Below are positions 7,123-15,725 of a stretch of DNA of 33,009 bases, in pieces. The translations under genes were made by a program, and so were the position numbers. Position 1 is the first letter of the stretch; each line of letters starts with the position of its first letter. Below the pieces are notes generated by a model that saw nothing but the letters and a program-made list of their open reading frames with translations, made no database searches and had not been told where the DNA came from. The stretch comes from Candidatus Tanganyikabacteria bacterium (GTDB taxonomy: Bacteria; Cyanobacteriota; Sericytochromatia; S15B-MN24; VGJW01): the NCBI GenBank assembly GCA_016867235.1, contig VGJY01000032.1, forward strand, positions 1-33,009. The letters are read 5' to 3'.

Positions 7123-8790
7123 TCATATCACGCCGCCAGGCCCCATCCCGCTCCACGGCCTGTGCCCGGGCGGCGCGTCCCGGGCCGCCAGGTGCTGGTC
7201 GGCCGACAGCAACCCCAGGTCGATCGACTGGAACGGGTTATCCAGCGCCTCGTAGCGCTCGAGCAGCGGCGTGTCCATTTCCTCTGGATTGGCCGTGTCC
7301 AGCATGTAGGCCAGACGCCGGAAGCGGTCGAGGTGCTCGCGCACGCGTTCGGCGGCGTAATCGAGCTCTTCTCCGCCGCGGCCGATCATCTCCGGCCACT
7401 CCCCGGCGATCAGCAACAGGGCCTCGCGGGTCGCCTGGGCGAGCATGCGCACGAGGAGGGGGTTGCCGACCCCGCCGAAGCGATCGGCCAGGGACTCGGC
7501 GTGGTCGAGGGTCGTCGCGACCGCCTCCCAGTACCAGGTGGTATTGTCCGCCTGCCAGACCCGGAAGTCCCCTTCGCCCTCCCACGACGACGGCGTGAGG
7601 TCGGGCAAGCTCTGCAACTGATGGCGGTGGACCGCCTCGGCCCCGCTCTCGAGCTTGATCCCGGCCGCATGCGCCTGCCGCACGAACTCGGTAAGCCACG
7701 GCACGCCTTCCGGCCAGGCGCTGAAGCGGCGGGCATCGAGCGTCAGGCAGAGCACGCCGCCCCGGCCCGTACGGTCCTTGTGAGCCGCGAGCAACTCCCG
7801 TGCGCGCACCACCGCCGCGGCCGCCTGGCGCTTCCAGAGTCCCTCCGCCTCGGACGGGTCGTAGCGCCGCGCCTGCGCGTCGTGGGGGGCCGCTCCGACC
7901 GTGATCTCGAGGGCGCCGGGACCGGCCGCCAGGTCCGGCGGCATTCCGCCGCGGCGCCAGTACCGCCGTCCGAGCGGATCGGCCGGCCCGAAGTACTCCG
8001 GCTGTCCGGCGAACGAGTCGACGAACGCAGCAAACTCGCCATGCCGCACCAGGGCCACCAGGCCGTCCGACAGTCGCTGGGGATCCAGGGCCGATCGCGG
8101 CGCGCCTTCCATGCCCGGTAGGCCCGGCATCGGCCCGCGCAGCGCCTTCTCCCCGACGAAGGTGTAGGTAACCCCCGAGCCCGTCAGGAGATCGTTGATG
8201 CTCTCGCCTTCGGCCCCGGGCGCCACCGCGCCGCCCGGGAGCCACATGCCCGCGACCGCGTGCTCGAGGTGCTGCTCGGCCGCCCGCAGGCCCTGCAGCA
8301 CCTGCGCCCGGCGGGCCGACACGCGCGGCAGGAGCGGCAGGACCGCACCCGTGGCCGGGTACGCGATGGCCTCGATGGCACCCGCGTGCTCGACCTCCCG
8401 CAGCGACCGCACGAGGTCGCGCCGGTGCTCCTCGAAGAACGCCAGCAGGACGCGCTCGTCGCGCGCTTTCTGGGCCACGGCCGCGGCGGCCAGATCGGCG
8501 TCGGCCGACCGGGCGTCCTCCTCCGCCTGCGAGAGGCGCCGCAGCATGAATTCCTCGAACCCGGTGCGTAGCAGGAGATCGGATAGCTGCTCGGCGACGA
8601 GCGGCGAGAGCGCCACCGTGAACCGCGGCGCGATCCCGCCGGCCTGCAACTCCCGGATCGCTTCGAGAACGGGGACGATGCCGTCGCAGATGGCCCGGTA
8701 GAGCTGATACTCCCCGAACGGCCACATCCCTGCCCGCCGCACGTACGGGACGTGCAGCAGGATCGCGATGGCCAGGGACCCGATGGGCAT
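7123..8790 (-). CDS. GH57 branching-enzyme-like protein, active site degenerate
   Basis: The 555-residue protein follows the plan of GH57 1,4-alpha-glucan branching enzymes (TK1436 type). It has an N-terminal HVPYVR block (residues 13-18) and a C-terminal SSWEGEGDFRVW...TTWYW block (about 399-418), followed by LAQATREALLL and GEWPEMI, all typical of the family. The catalytic blocks are altered. The usual HAH is LLH, and the nucleophile block WLPE is WLPG (residues 183-186), so the Glu is missing. The acid block DTELFGHWW reads DARRFSAWP, keeping only D352. I infer a non-catalytic or repurposed homologue, perhaps a glucan-binding or regulatory partner of the next gene. ATG 8790 has a GAGAGG Shine-Dalgarno. 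The shared 55-bp block lies just upstream. Confidence 0.8.
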   Translation of the reverse strand: MPIGSLAIAILLHVPYVRRAGMWPFGEYQLYRAICDGIVPVLEAIRELQAGGIAPRFTVALSPLVAEQLSDLLLRTGFEEFMLRRLSQAEEDARSADADLAAAAVAQKARDERVLLAFFEEHRRDLVRSLREVEHAGAIEAIAYPATGAVLPLLPRVSARRAQVLQGLRAAEQHLEHAVAGMWLPGGAVAPGAEGESINDLLTGSGVTYTFVGEKALRGPMPGLPGMEGAPRSALDPQRLSDGLVALVRHGEFAAFVDSFAGQPEYFGPADPLGRRYWRRGGMPPDLAAGPGALEITVGAAPHDAQARRYDPSEAEGLWKRQAAAAVVRARELLAAHKDRTGRGGVLCLTLDARRFSAWPEGVPWLTEFVRQAHAAGIKLESGAEAVHRHQLQSLPDLTPSSWEGEGDFRVWQADNTTWYWEAVATTLDHAESLADRFGGVGNPLLVRMLAQATREALLLIAGEWPEMIGRGGEELDYAAERVREHLDRFRRLAYMLDTANPEEMDTPLLERYEALDNPFQSIDLGLLSADQHLAARDAPPGHRPWSGMGPGGVI

Positions 8791-8837
8791 TCCGGCAGCC
8801 TCTCAATCCCACAATGCAGCGCGCGCCGCGGCGAAGT

Positions 8838-8892
8838 CAAACCTTCCCCGTTTCTTAGAACTCCCTTAGCGGTCCCTTTACCGATTTTTCGG
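8838..8892. promoter_or_regulatory. Shared 55-bp upstream block, copy 1 (11-bp periodic boxes)
   Basis: This block lies between the divergent genes at 8790 (minus) and 9006 (plus). It matches the reverse complement of 15597-15651 at 44 of 55 positions with no gap. On the plus strand CTT occurs at 8843, 8854, 8865 and 8876, exactly 11 bp apart, within boxes CCTTCC, TCTTAGA, CCTTAGC and CTTTACC. Direct repeats at one helical turn are the known layout of operators bound by PhoB/OmpR-family response regulators, and cyanobacterial Pho boxes (CTTAACCT-type repeats, 11-bp period) look similar. The regulator itself is not in the window. Confidence 0.6.
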
Positions 8893-9005
8893 CCGTTTCT
8901 CCGACAACCCGGACAGGAAGCCTGAGACCGGTCCAATCATGGGTGGAACCGGTGATCCCGGCCGCTTCTCCCGGCCGAGATCGTGGGAGCAGGGAGTCGC
9001 GTATT

Positions 9006-10622
9006 TTGGCCGTCAGATTAGAGAATCCGGTTACCGGCGCATCGATCCGGCGCTTGCGATCGACGAACGTCGGCTCCACGTCCGTGCAGGGCGGAGGCGG
9101 CGTTGCCAAGCCGAAGACCGTCTGGATTCCCAGCCCCAACTTCAGCAGCCGGCCGGGCGGCGCGGGCGACATCGACACCATCGTCCTCCACCACACCGCC
9201 GGCGGCGGCACGGCCGAGAGCGTCGGGCGCTACTTCCAGAACCCGAGCGCGCAGGTGAGCTCGCACTACATCGTGGGCAAGGACGGCACGATCGTGCAGT
9301 CGGTGCCGGACGGCAAGCGGGCCTGGCACGCGGGCACCAGCACTTTCAAGGGCCGCAGCGACGTCAACGATTTCTCCCTGGGCATCGAAATAGTCAACCG
9401 CGGGGACAACCAGGACCCCTACACCGACGCGCAATACGAGGCGCTCGCCGACCTGGTGGCCTGGATGATGAAGACCTACGACGTGCCCTGGGAGCGCATC
9501 ACCGGCCACAAGGACGTGGCGCTGCCCAAGGGTCGCAAGGTCGATCCGTCCAACAACTTCAGCTACGACCGCCTCAAGCGGGAGGTCATGCAGCGGCTGG
9601 GCGGCCAGGCCCCCGGGCCGCGGCCCGAGCCCAAGCCGGAGCCGAAACCCGAACCCGGCCCCAGGCCCGGCCCCGGCGGAACCTACGTCGTGCGCAAGGG
9701 CGACTCGCTGTCGCTCATCGCCAAGCGCGAACTGGGCGACATCAACCGCTGGCCCGAGATCTACGAACTCAACCGGGACAAGATCAAGAACCCGAACCTG
9801 ATCTATCCCGGCCAGGTGCTGCGGTTGCCGGGCACCAGGCCCGAACCGAAGCCCGAGCCGAAGCCGCAGCCCAGGCCGGAACCCAGGCCGCAGCCGCAGC
9901 CGGTTCCGCCGCCGGTGGGCCAGCCGCCGCGACCGCAGCCGGTCCCGCCGCCGGTGGGCCAACCGCCGCAACCGCAGCCGAATCCTCGGCCCTGGCCGTG
10001 GCCGAGCCCGAATCCGAATCCGGGCCCCGACCCGCGGCCGATCCCGCGGCCGGTGCCGCCAGGCGGCAGCCCGATCCCGGGCCCCAATCCGCGGCCCTGG
10101 CCGTGGCCGAGTCCCGGCCCGAATCCCGGACCGAACCCGGGCCCGAACCCGATCGCCGGCCAGGAGGACAATCTCGGCTGGGGCATGCGCTATGCCGGCT
10201 CCCTGCTCAAGGGCATCGAGAGCATGAAGTCGTCGGTGTACCTCTCGGAAGGCGTCGCCGGCGGCTACATGGGCGGCGTGGGCCGCGTCGGCTTCGGCCA
10301 GTTCTTCGGCCTGCTCAAGGCCAACTTCCTGACCGCCGCCATCACGTCCGGCGTCTCCAACGTGCTCGATCTGGTCCGCGGCAAGACCGACCCCAAGCAC
10401 GCCCTGGTCAACTTCGCCACCGACACCGCCGCCTACACCGGCATCGGCGCGGCCGCCACCGCCATCGGCGGCGCGGTCGGGTCGATCGTCCCGGGCCTCG
10501 GCACCATCGTCGGCATCGGCGTCGGCGCCGTGGTGGGCTTCGGCCTCTCGTGGTTCTACGAGAAGTTCCTGCGGTCCAAGGCGCAGACCAGGGTCGCGCA
10601 GGTGGCCGGCCTGCCCGGCTAA
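9006..10622 (+). CDS. N-acetylmuramoyl-L-alanine amidase with LysM, Pro-rich linker and Gly-zipper domain
   Basis: The N-terminal domain is a zinc amidase of the Amidase_2/AmpD type that cuts the peptide from peptidoglycan glycan strands. Likely zinc ligands, numbered from TTG 9006, are H62 or H63 (VLHHTAG), H168 (GHKD) and D180 (KVDPS). A LysM domain follows (226-275, YVVRKGDSLSLIAKRE to LIYPGQVLRLPG), then about 120 residues of Pro-rich repeats. The C-terminal domain (395-538) has a glycine-zipper hydrophobic stretch (TGIGAAATAIGGAVGSIVPG) and is paralogous to the protein at 14844-15521. No signal peptide is visible, odd for a wall hydrolase. TTG 9006 has AGGGAG nine bases upstream; an upstream GTG at 8943 gives 21 more residues and cannot be excluded. 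The stop overlaps that of the convergent gene. Confidence 0.88.
   Translation: MAVRLENPVTGASIRRLRSTNVGSTSVQGGGGVAKPKTVWIPSPNFSSRPGGAGDIDTIVLHHTAGGGTAESVGRYFQNPSAQVSSHYIVGKDGTIVQSVPDGKRAWHAGTSTFKGRSDVNDFSLGIEIVNRGDNQDPYTDAQYEALADLVAWMMKTYDVPWERITGHKDVALPKGRKVDPSNNFSYDRLKREVMQRLGGQAPGPRPEPKPEPKPEPGPRPGPGGTYVVRKGDSLSLIAKRELGDINRWPEIYELNRDKIKNPNLIYPGQVLRLPGTRPEPKPEPKPQPRPEPRPQPQPVPPPVGQPPRPQPVPPPVGQPPQPQPNPRPWPWPSPNPNPGPDPRPIPRPVPPGGSPIPGPNPRPWPWPSPGPNPGPNPGPNPIAGQEDNLGWGMRYAGSLLKGIESMKSSVYLSEGVAGGYMGGVGRVGFGQFFGLLKANFLTAAITSGVSNVLDLVRGKTDPKHALVNFATDTAAYTGIGAAATAIGGAVGSIVPGLGTIVGIGVGAVVGFGLSWFYEKFLRSKAQTRVAQVAGLPG
9897..9974 (+). repeat. Two 39-bp tandem repeats in the Pro-rich linker
   Basis: Near-identical 39-bp units start at 9897 and 9936 and encode the 13-residue unit QPVPPPVGQPP(R/Q)P. 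A second repeat further on, encoding NPRPWPWPSP, occurs at about 9981 and 10086. The low-complexity linker is likely to vary in length between strains. Confidence 0.8.
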
Positions 10623-12436
10623 CCCCCGGACTCGATGAGGGCGTACCCGTAGGGCTCGAGGTCCTCGCCCGCGCGTACCTGCCGGCCTGACGGCAGATAC
10701 GCGTCGACGGCCGCGCCGGGCCAGGCATACTGCAGCGGCAGTTGCTTGCCGGACAGGCTCTTGACCACGGCCACGCGCCCGCGGCCGAGCGTCCAGGTGC
10801 GGAACTCGACCACGGGCTGGCAGAGCACGCCGTCCAGGGCGACCGGCACCGTCGATCCGGCTCCCAGGCGGACGATGGCCCGCTCCCCGGCCCGCACGTC
10901 GAAGACCTGCGCCATCCGCCCCACCTCCAGCACCGGTCCGATCGCCGTATCGCCCGGCTCGGCGAGCGGGAACCGCTCGGTGCGGCCGCCCACCGAGAGC
11001 TCCAGCGCCCCGGCCGCCCCCGGTTCGGCCTGTCCGCGCAAGAAAATCGGCGAAAGGAGCAACGCCCCGTCGCCGCCAAGGGGGAACGCCACGGGCTTGC
11101 CAGGTTCCAGCAGCGCGAACCACGAGCCCGCATAGGGCCCGCTGCCGCGAATGCCCCGCGGCCCGGAGGTCGCGCGGGCCGCGAATGCCCGCTGCGCCGC
11201 GCCCTCTCGCGCCGCGAGGTACCGGGCCGCGATCGGCTGCCCCTGGAGCAACTGCAGCGCCGCCAGACCGAGAGCCGTGGCCTCGCACCCCGCGCCAGGT
11301 CCGGCGCCGCCGGGACCCAGGCCGTCGCTCACCCGCCCCGTGGCCTGGTCGTACACCGGCCGGCCGGTGGCATTGTCTCCGAGCAGCCAGGCGCCATGCA
11401 GTCCGGCCAGCCGGAAGTAGGCATCCTTGCGGGTGGCGCGCCCGAGCGCAAGCAGGCCGCGCACGGTCGGTTCCAGGTTGTAGGCGATCTGCGGGTAGGT
11501 CCGGGGCGCCGGGGCGAAGCCCCAGATCGGCCCGCCCGCGATCAGCACGTGCACGGACCACGCCGCGGCCTCGCGTTCGGCCCCCGCCAGGAAATCGCGG
11601 CGCGCCAGCGCCATGCCGGCCTCGGCCAGCGCCGCCACCTGGTACGCGCCGTAGGCGTGCCACAGCGCCGGGTTGCGCGTCGGCAGGTGCGCCTGGTACG
11701 GAAAGAGGCCCGGCTCGCCTGCCTGCCGCTGCCCGATCGCCTCGGCCATCTCGGCCAGCAACGGGCTCGAGCGACCGGCCCGCGCCAGTTCGGCCAGGCC
11801 CAGCACGACCGCCCCGGTCTGCGCCGCCGAGCCGGAAATCAATCCGGCGCCGTCCCTGGCACGGCCGAACGCCGTGGCAGAGAGTTCCGCGGCGTCCAGC
11901 ACGCGGGCCCGCAGCGGATCGGCCCCCGGCAGCACGCGGGCGGCCGTGGCCAGCGCCCAGAAGGCCCGTGACGCGGGCCAGTCCAGCCCGACAGGCCCCG
12001 TGGGCGAGCCGTCGCCCGACAGGCCGTACGCGAAGCGCCCGTCGGCCGTCTGGGCCACGAGCAACGATTCCAGGGCCTCGGCGGCCCGCCTGCGCGGATC
12101 GGCGGGTGCCTCCAGGTAGAAGCTCGCGACGCGCGCCACATCCTCGGTGCGCGCCAGGATGCCGGTATCGGGATCCGGGAGCGGCTTGCCTTGCCAGGCC
12201 GCCGCCCAGACGGCGCGCCCGCCGCGCAATGGCACGCGCAACGCTTCGAGATGGGCCGCGTTGACCGGGCCGTCGGTCGCGCCGCCCCGCGCACCGGCGC
12301 ACATCGGGACGGCGAAAAGGAGGCCCACCAGCGAGCCCCCGAGCCAGGCGGAAGAGACCAGGAAGCGCCGTCGCCGGCTCGCGAGCCGCGCCGGACCGGC
12401 GGCGCTCCCTTCGGGCCGGTAGCTCCGCAGTTCCAC
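10619..12436 (-). CDS. Membrane-anchored helical-repeat protein, unknown function
   Basis: I do not recognise a named family. The 605-residue protein has a basic N-terminus (SRRRRF) and one hydrophobic segment (about residues 25-47) that can act as a signal anchor, so the rest is probably outside the cytoplasmic membrane. Residues 90-420 contain repeated paired-helix segments with aromatic turns (DWPASRAFWALATAARV, NPALWHAYGAYQVAALAEAG, QIAYNLEPTVRGLLALG). These resemble an alpha/alpha toroid as found in some glycosidases and lyases. The last 150 residues look beta-rich. GTG 12436 starts one base after the stop of the upstream glycosidase gene (TGACGTG), which points to coupled translation. 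The context suggests polysaccharide metabolism at the envelope. Confidence 0.7.
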   Translation of the reverse strand: MELRSYRPEGSAAGPARLASRRRRFLVSSAWLGGSLVGLLFAVPMCAGARGGATDGPVNAAHLEALRVPLRGGRAVWAAAWQGKPLPDPDTGILARTEDVARVASFYLEAPADPRRRAAEALESLLVAQTADGRFAYGLSGDGSPTGPVGLDWPASRAFWALATAARVLPGADPLRARVLDAAELSATAFGRARDGAGLISGSAAQTGAVVLGLAELARAGRSSPLLAEMAEAIGQRQAGEPGLFPYQAHLPTRNPALWHAYGAYQVAALAEAGMALARRDFLAGAEREAAAWSVHVLIAGGPIWGFAPAPRTYPQIAYNLEPTVRGLLALGRATRKDAYFRLAGLHGAWLLGDNATGRPVYDQATGRVSDGLGPGGAGPGAGCEATALGLAALQLLQGQPIAARYLAAREGAAQRAFAARATSGPRGIRGSGPYAGSWFALLEPGKPVAFPLGGDGALLLSPIFLRGQAEPGAAGALELSVGGRTERFPLAEPGDTAIGPVLEVGRMAQVFDVRAGERAIVRLGAGSTVPVALDGVLCQPVVEFRTWTLGRGRVAVVKSLSGKQLPLQYAWPGAAVDAYLPSGRQVRAGEDLEPYGYALIESGG

Positions 12437-12437
12437 G

Positions 12438-13634
12438 TCAGTCCGCGAATTCGGCCAGGCGGATGCGAAAGTGCTCGTCGGGCGCTTCGTAGTAGGCCTC
12501 GGGGCTCAGATCCGCAAGGACCGAGTTCGTGGCGGCGGCCCGCAAGGGACGCCGTTGCCGGGCGAAGGCCCGGAATGCCGCGGCGGCGGGCTTCTCGCTG
12601 CCGTCGGCCCGCAGCAGGCCGAAGCTCCGTTCGGGGAGCCTCTCGTCGAACGGCGGTCGCTCGCAGACGTCCGCGGCGACATCCGAGTAGCAGTACACGA
12701 AAGCCCCGGCGGCACCGCCCTCCCAGAGGCCGCTCAACGTCTCGCCGAGGTACTCGGCGGCCTGCTCTTCGGACACGAGGTAGGCGGTGCGATGCGTCTG
12801 CCCTTCGTGATAGTCCTCGAAGCGGGACTCGGCGCCCCGGGAGACCATGGGCCGGCCCAGGTCCATCGCAAGCACGCGCCTGGCCGCGAGATGACCGGCC
12901 AGATTCGCCACGAAGAGCACCTCCTGCGGATCCGGTCCCATGTCCCTGACCCGCAGCCCCACCATGTCTTCCGGCGCGCTCATATCGTCCGGGCGAATGC
13001 GGTCGCGCAGCAGATCTTCGGCCCCAACGGTGTACAGCGCCGGATGGCGCGGGTCGAGGCGCTTGACCTCCCCGCCGATCAAGGCGTTCCAGAGCCACAT
13101 CGCTTCGCGGTTCGTCGGCTCCACGACGCGGCCCAGTTCGCTGCCCACGCACCACCCCCAGAGCGCCGGATGGTCCCGGTAGCGCGGCACGACTTCCCGC
13201 AGGAGGTTGACCTGGGCGCGGAGCATCGCGGGATCGGCCAGCAGGTCGCGCACCCTGCGTCGCACCCGCATGCCGATGGACACGCGCCGCGGCAAGGGAT
13301 CGGCGTCATCCTGCTCGTCCCGCAGCGTCCACCAGGGCAGCCAGTTGACGCCGCACTGGTGGCCCGAGAACAGCACCGGCAGCACCTTCAAGCGGTTGGC
13401 CGCCGCCAGGTCGAACACCGCGTCGAGTTGCCGGAGCGCCACGTCGGACACCAGATCCGGCCGGGTCTGGAAATCCTCCCAGATCAGCGGCAGGCTGACG
13501 GCCTGCGCCCCCAGGGCGCGAATGCGTGCGAAATCCTTGCCTATTTCCTCGGCATCGAAGGCCTTCCAGAACTCGAGGCCCTTGGTCCGGGGCCAGTAGT
13601 GGAGGCCGAGCAGGAATCGCGAGGCGGCCGGCAA
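12438..13634 (-). CDS. Clan-A-like (TIM-barrel) glycoside hydrolase
   Basis: The 398-residue protein looks like a (beta/alpha)8 glycosidase of the GH5/GH2/mannanase kind. The N-terminus runs LLGLHYWPRTKG, and the strand IRALGAQAVSLPLIWEDFQ fits strand 2 of such barrels. A likely acid/base Glu is E166 in WGWCVGSEL, at the place of the usual NE(P) motif. E269 in VSRGAES is a candidate nucleophile, but I cannot align it with certainty. There is no signal peptide, so it should act in the cytoplasm on imported oligosaccharides. Translation starts at TTG 13634, ten bases after the stop of the ABC ATPase gene, and the Shine-Dalgarno is weak. The exact GH family and substrate are not readable by eye. 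Confidence 0.7.
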   Translation of the reverse strand: MPAASRFLLGLHYWPRTKGLEFWKAFDAEEIGKDFARIRALGAQAVSLPLIWEDFQTRPDLVSDVALRQLDAVFDLAAANRLKVLPVLFSGHQCGVNWLPWWTLRDEQDDADPLPRRVSIGMRVRRRVRDLLADPAMLRAQVNLLREVVPRYRDHPALWGWCVGSELGRVVEPTNREAMWLWNALIGGEVKRLDPRHPALYTVGAEDLLRDRIRPDDMSAPEDMVGLRVRDMGPDPQEVLFVANLAGHLAARRVLAMDLGRPMVSRGAESRFEDYHEGQTHRTAYLVSEEQAAEYLGETLSGLWEGGAAGAFVYCYSDVAADVCERPPFDERLPERSFGLLRADGSEKPAAAAFRAFARQRRPLRAAATNSVLADLSPEAYYEAPDEHFRIRLAEFAD

Positions 13635-13643
13635 GGGAGGCCC

Positions 13644-14732
<1,089 letters not shown>

Positions 14733-14785
14733 CAGTCCTTTCGACTCGAAGGGGCGATCCGACGAATCTTACCACGCTGCATTCA

Positions 14786-14831
14786 CCGTTCACCAACGGA
14801 CTCGGAGGGCGAGCAGTGCCCGCCCTCCGAG
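14786..14831 (-). terminator. Tandem hairpins downstream of the Gly-zipper gene
   Basis: CTCGGAGGGCG (14801-14811) and CGCCCTCCGAG (14821-14831) form a perfect 11-bp stem with a 9-base loop, 13 bp after the stop of the minus-strand gene at 14844. A second small hairpin, CCGTT-cacc-AACGG (14786-14799), abuts it. Neither has a U-run, so this may be a Rho-independent-like terminator or a 3' stabilising structure. It separates the Gly-zipper gene from the ABC ATPase operon. Confidence 0.55.
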
Positions 14832-14843
14832 GAGAGTCGTGAG

Positions 14844-15521
14844 CTACCGGGGCAGCGTGGGCGCCAGGTAGCCGTTGGTCGGCTGCTGGTAGTAGCTGCC
14901 GGGCGGGGTGGGCGGGAGCGCCGTCCCGGAGTTGCTGCCGACGCCGGAGAACTTCGCCGCCAGGCTCTGGGTGATGCCCGGACGGATCTTGTCTTCGTAC
15001 AGCTTGCCGAAGAGGAAGCCGCACAGGGCGCCGACGCCCATGCCGATGATGGTGCCGATGCCGGGCACGATGCTGCCGACCATGCCGCCGATCATCGTCG
15101 CGGAGGCGCCGATGCCGGTGTACGCCACGGTGTCGGCCACCGTGTTCGCCAGGAACTGCGTCCCGCTGGACTTCCCGCGCACAAGGTCGATGAGGTTCGT
15201 GAACACCGACATCGCGCCGGAAATCAGGAAATTCGACTTGAGCAGGCCGGGCAACGAGCGCAGGCCGGCGCCGGCGACCCCGCCGATGCCGCCCATGCCG
15301 TAACCGCCGCGATAGCCGCCCGAGAGCCCCTCGTAGGCGTAGCGCGAGTACTGGGAGAACTGCATGGCATCCTTGGCCGCCCGCAACTGCTGGAACGAAC
15401 TGATGACCGGCACGGCCATCCGCATCCCGCCGATGTTGTCATCGTTGGCAAAGCCGCCGAGCAGACCGCCGCCTGGCTGGGCGCCCTGGACCGCGCCGCC
15501 GGGAACCGCGCTGATCGCCAT
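14844..15521 (-). CDS. Gly-rich protein, paralogue of the amidase C-terminal domain
   Basis: The 225-residue protein has no named family that I know. From about residue 60 to 185 it matches the last 140 residues of the amidase at 9006-10622. Shared landmarks are LLK(S/A)NFL, a conserved LDLVRGK/IDLVRGK, ADT(V/A)AYTGIGA, AT(M/A)IGG(M/A)VGSIVPG and a final YE near the end. The hydrophobic glycine-zipper part could insert in or lie along a membrane. Before it is a Gly/Tyr-rich stretch (GLSGGYRGGYGMGGIGG), and the C-terminus is Pro/Gln/Tyr-rich (PPTPPGSYYQQP). No signal peptide is evident. ATG 15521 has an excellent GAGGAGGGAG Shine-Dalgarno. The upstream gap holds copy 2 of the shared 55-bp block. 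Confidence 0.85.
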   Translation of the reverse strand: MAISAVPGGAVQGAQPGGGLLGGFANDDNIGGMRMAVPVISSFQQLRAAKDAMQFSQYSRYAYEGLSGGYRGGYGMGGIGGVAGAGLRSLPGLLKSNFLISGAMSVFTNLIDLVRGKSSGTQFLANTVADTVAYTGIGASATMIGGMVGSIVPGIGTIIGMGVGALCGFLFGKLYEDKIRPGITQSLAAKFSGVGSNSGTALPPTPPGSYYQQPTNGYLAPTLPR

Positions 15522-15596
15522 GTTGAGACTCCCTCCTCTAGGGGGGTGCTGTCCACCACCTGGGGTACTTCGACAAGGTCACTATCGCGATGCTCT

Positions 15597-15651
15597 CCGG
15601 AAAATCGGTAAAGCGACAGCTAAGGCCGGCTTAAAAAATGTGGAAGGTTTG
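15597..15651. promoter_or_regulatory. Shared 55-bp upstream block, copy 2 (11-bp periodic boxes)
   Basis: This block lies between the divergent Gly-zipper gene (start 15521, 75 bp away) and the S9 peptidase gene. Its reverse complement aligns without gaps to 8838-8892. The CTT boxes keep the 11-bp spacing, except that one is TTT. In both places the block has the same orientation relative to the Gly-zipper-domain gene, so it probably belongs to that gene's promoter, although it could serve both directions. Confidence 0.6.
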
Positions 15652-15725
15652 CGTCCAGGCTCTCTGCCGGGACGACTTTGGCGTGTGCCCGCCGTGTGGG
15701 GTAAGCTTACCGAGGAGGTATGCAA

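Noticed and set aside
8838-8892. Possible conserved short peptide (KIGKxTAKxxLxNxEGL) encoded by both copies of the 55-bp block
   Set aside because: Differences between the copies fall mostly at codon positions 2 and 3 equally, not mainly at position 3. The frames also sit in different larger contexts with no start signal, so selection on a peptide is unlikely.
8943-9005. Upstream GTG start of the amidase
   Set aside because: It has no convincing Shine-Dalgarno, while TTG 9006 has AGGGAG at good spacing. Kept only as an alternative.
9018-12302. Very long minus-strand frame of over 1000 codons
   Set aside because: It is a shadow of the amidase gene and the 605-residue gene in other frames. 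The composition is repetitive Arg/Gly/Ala with no domain, as expected in GC-rich DNA.
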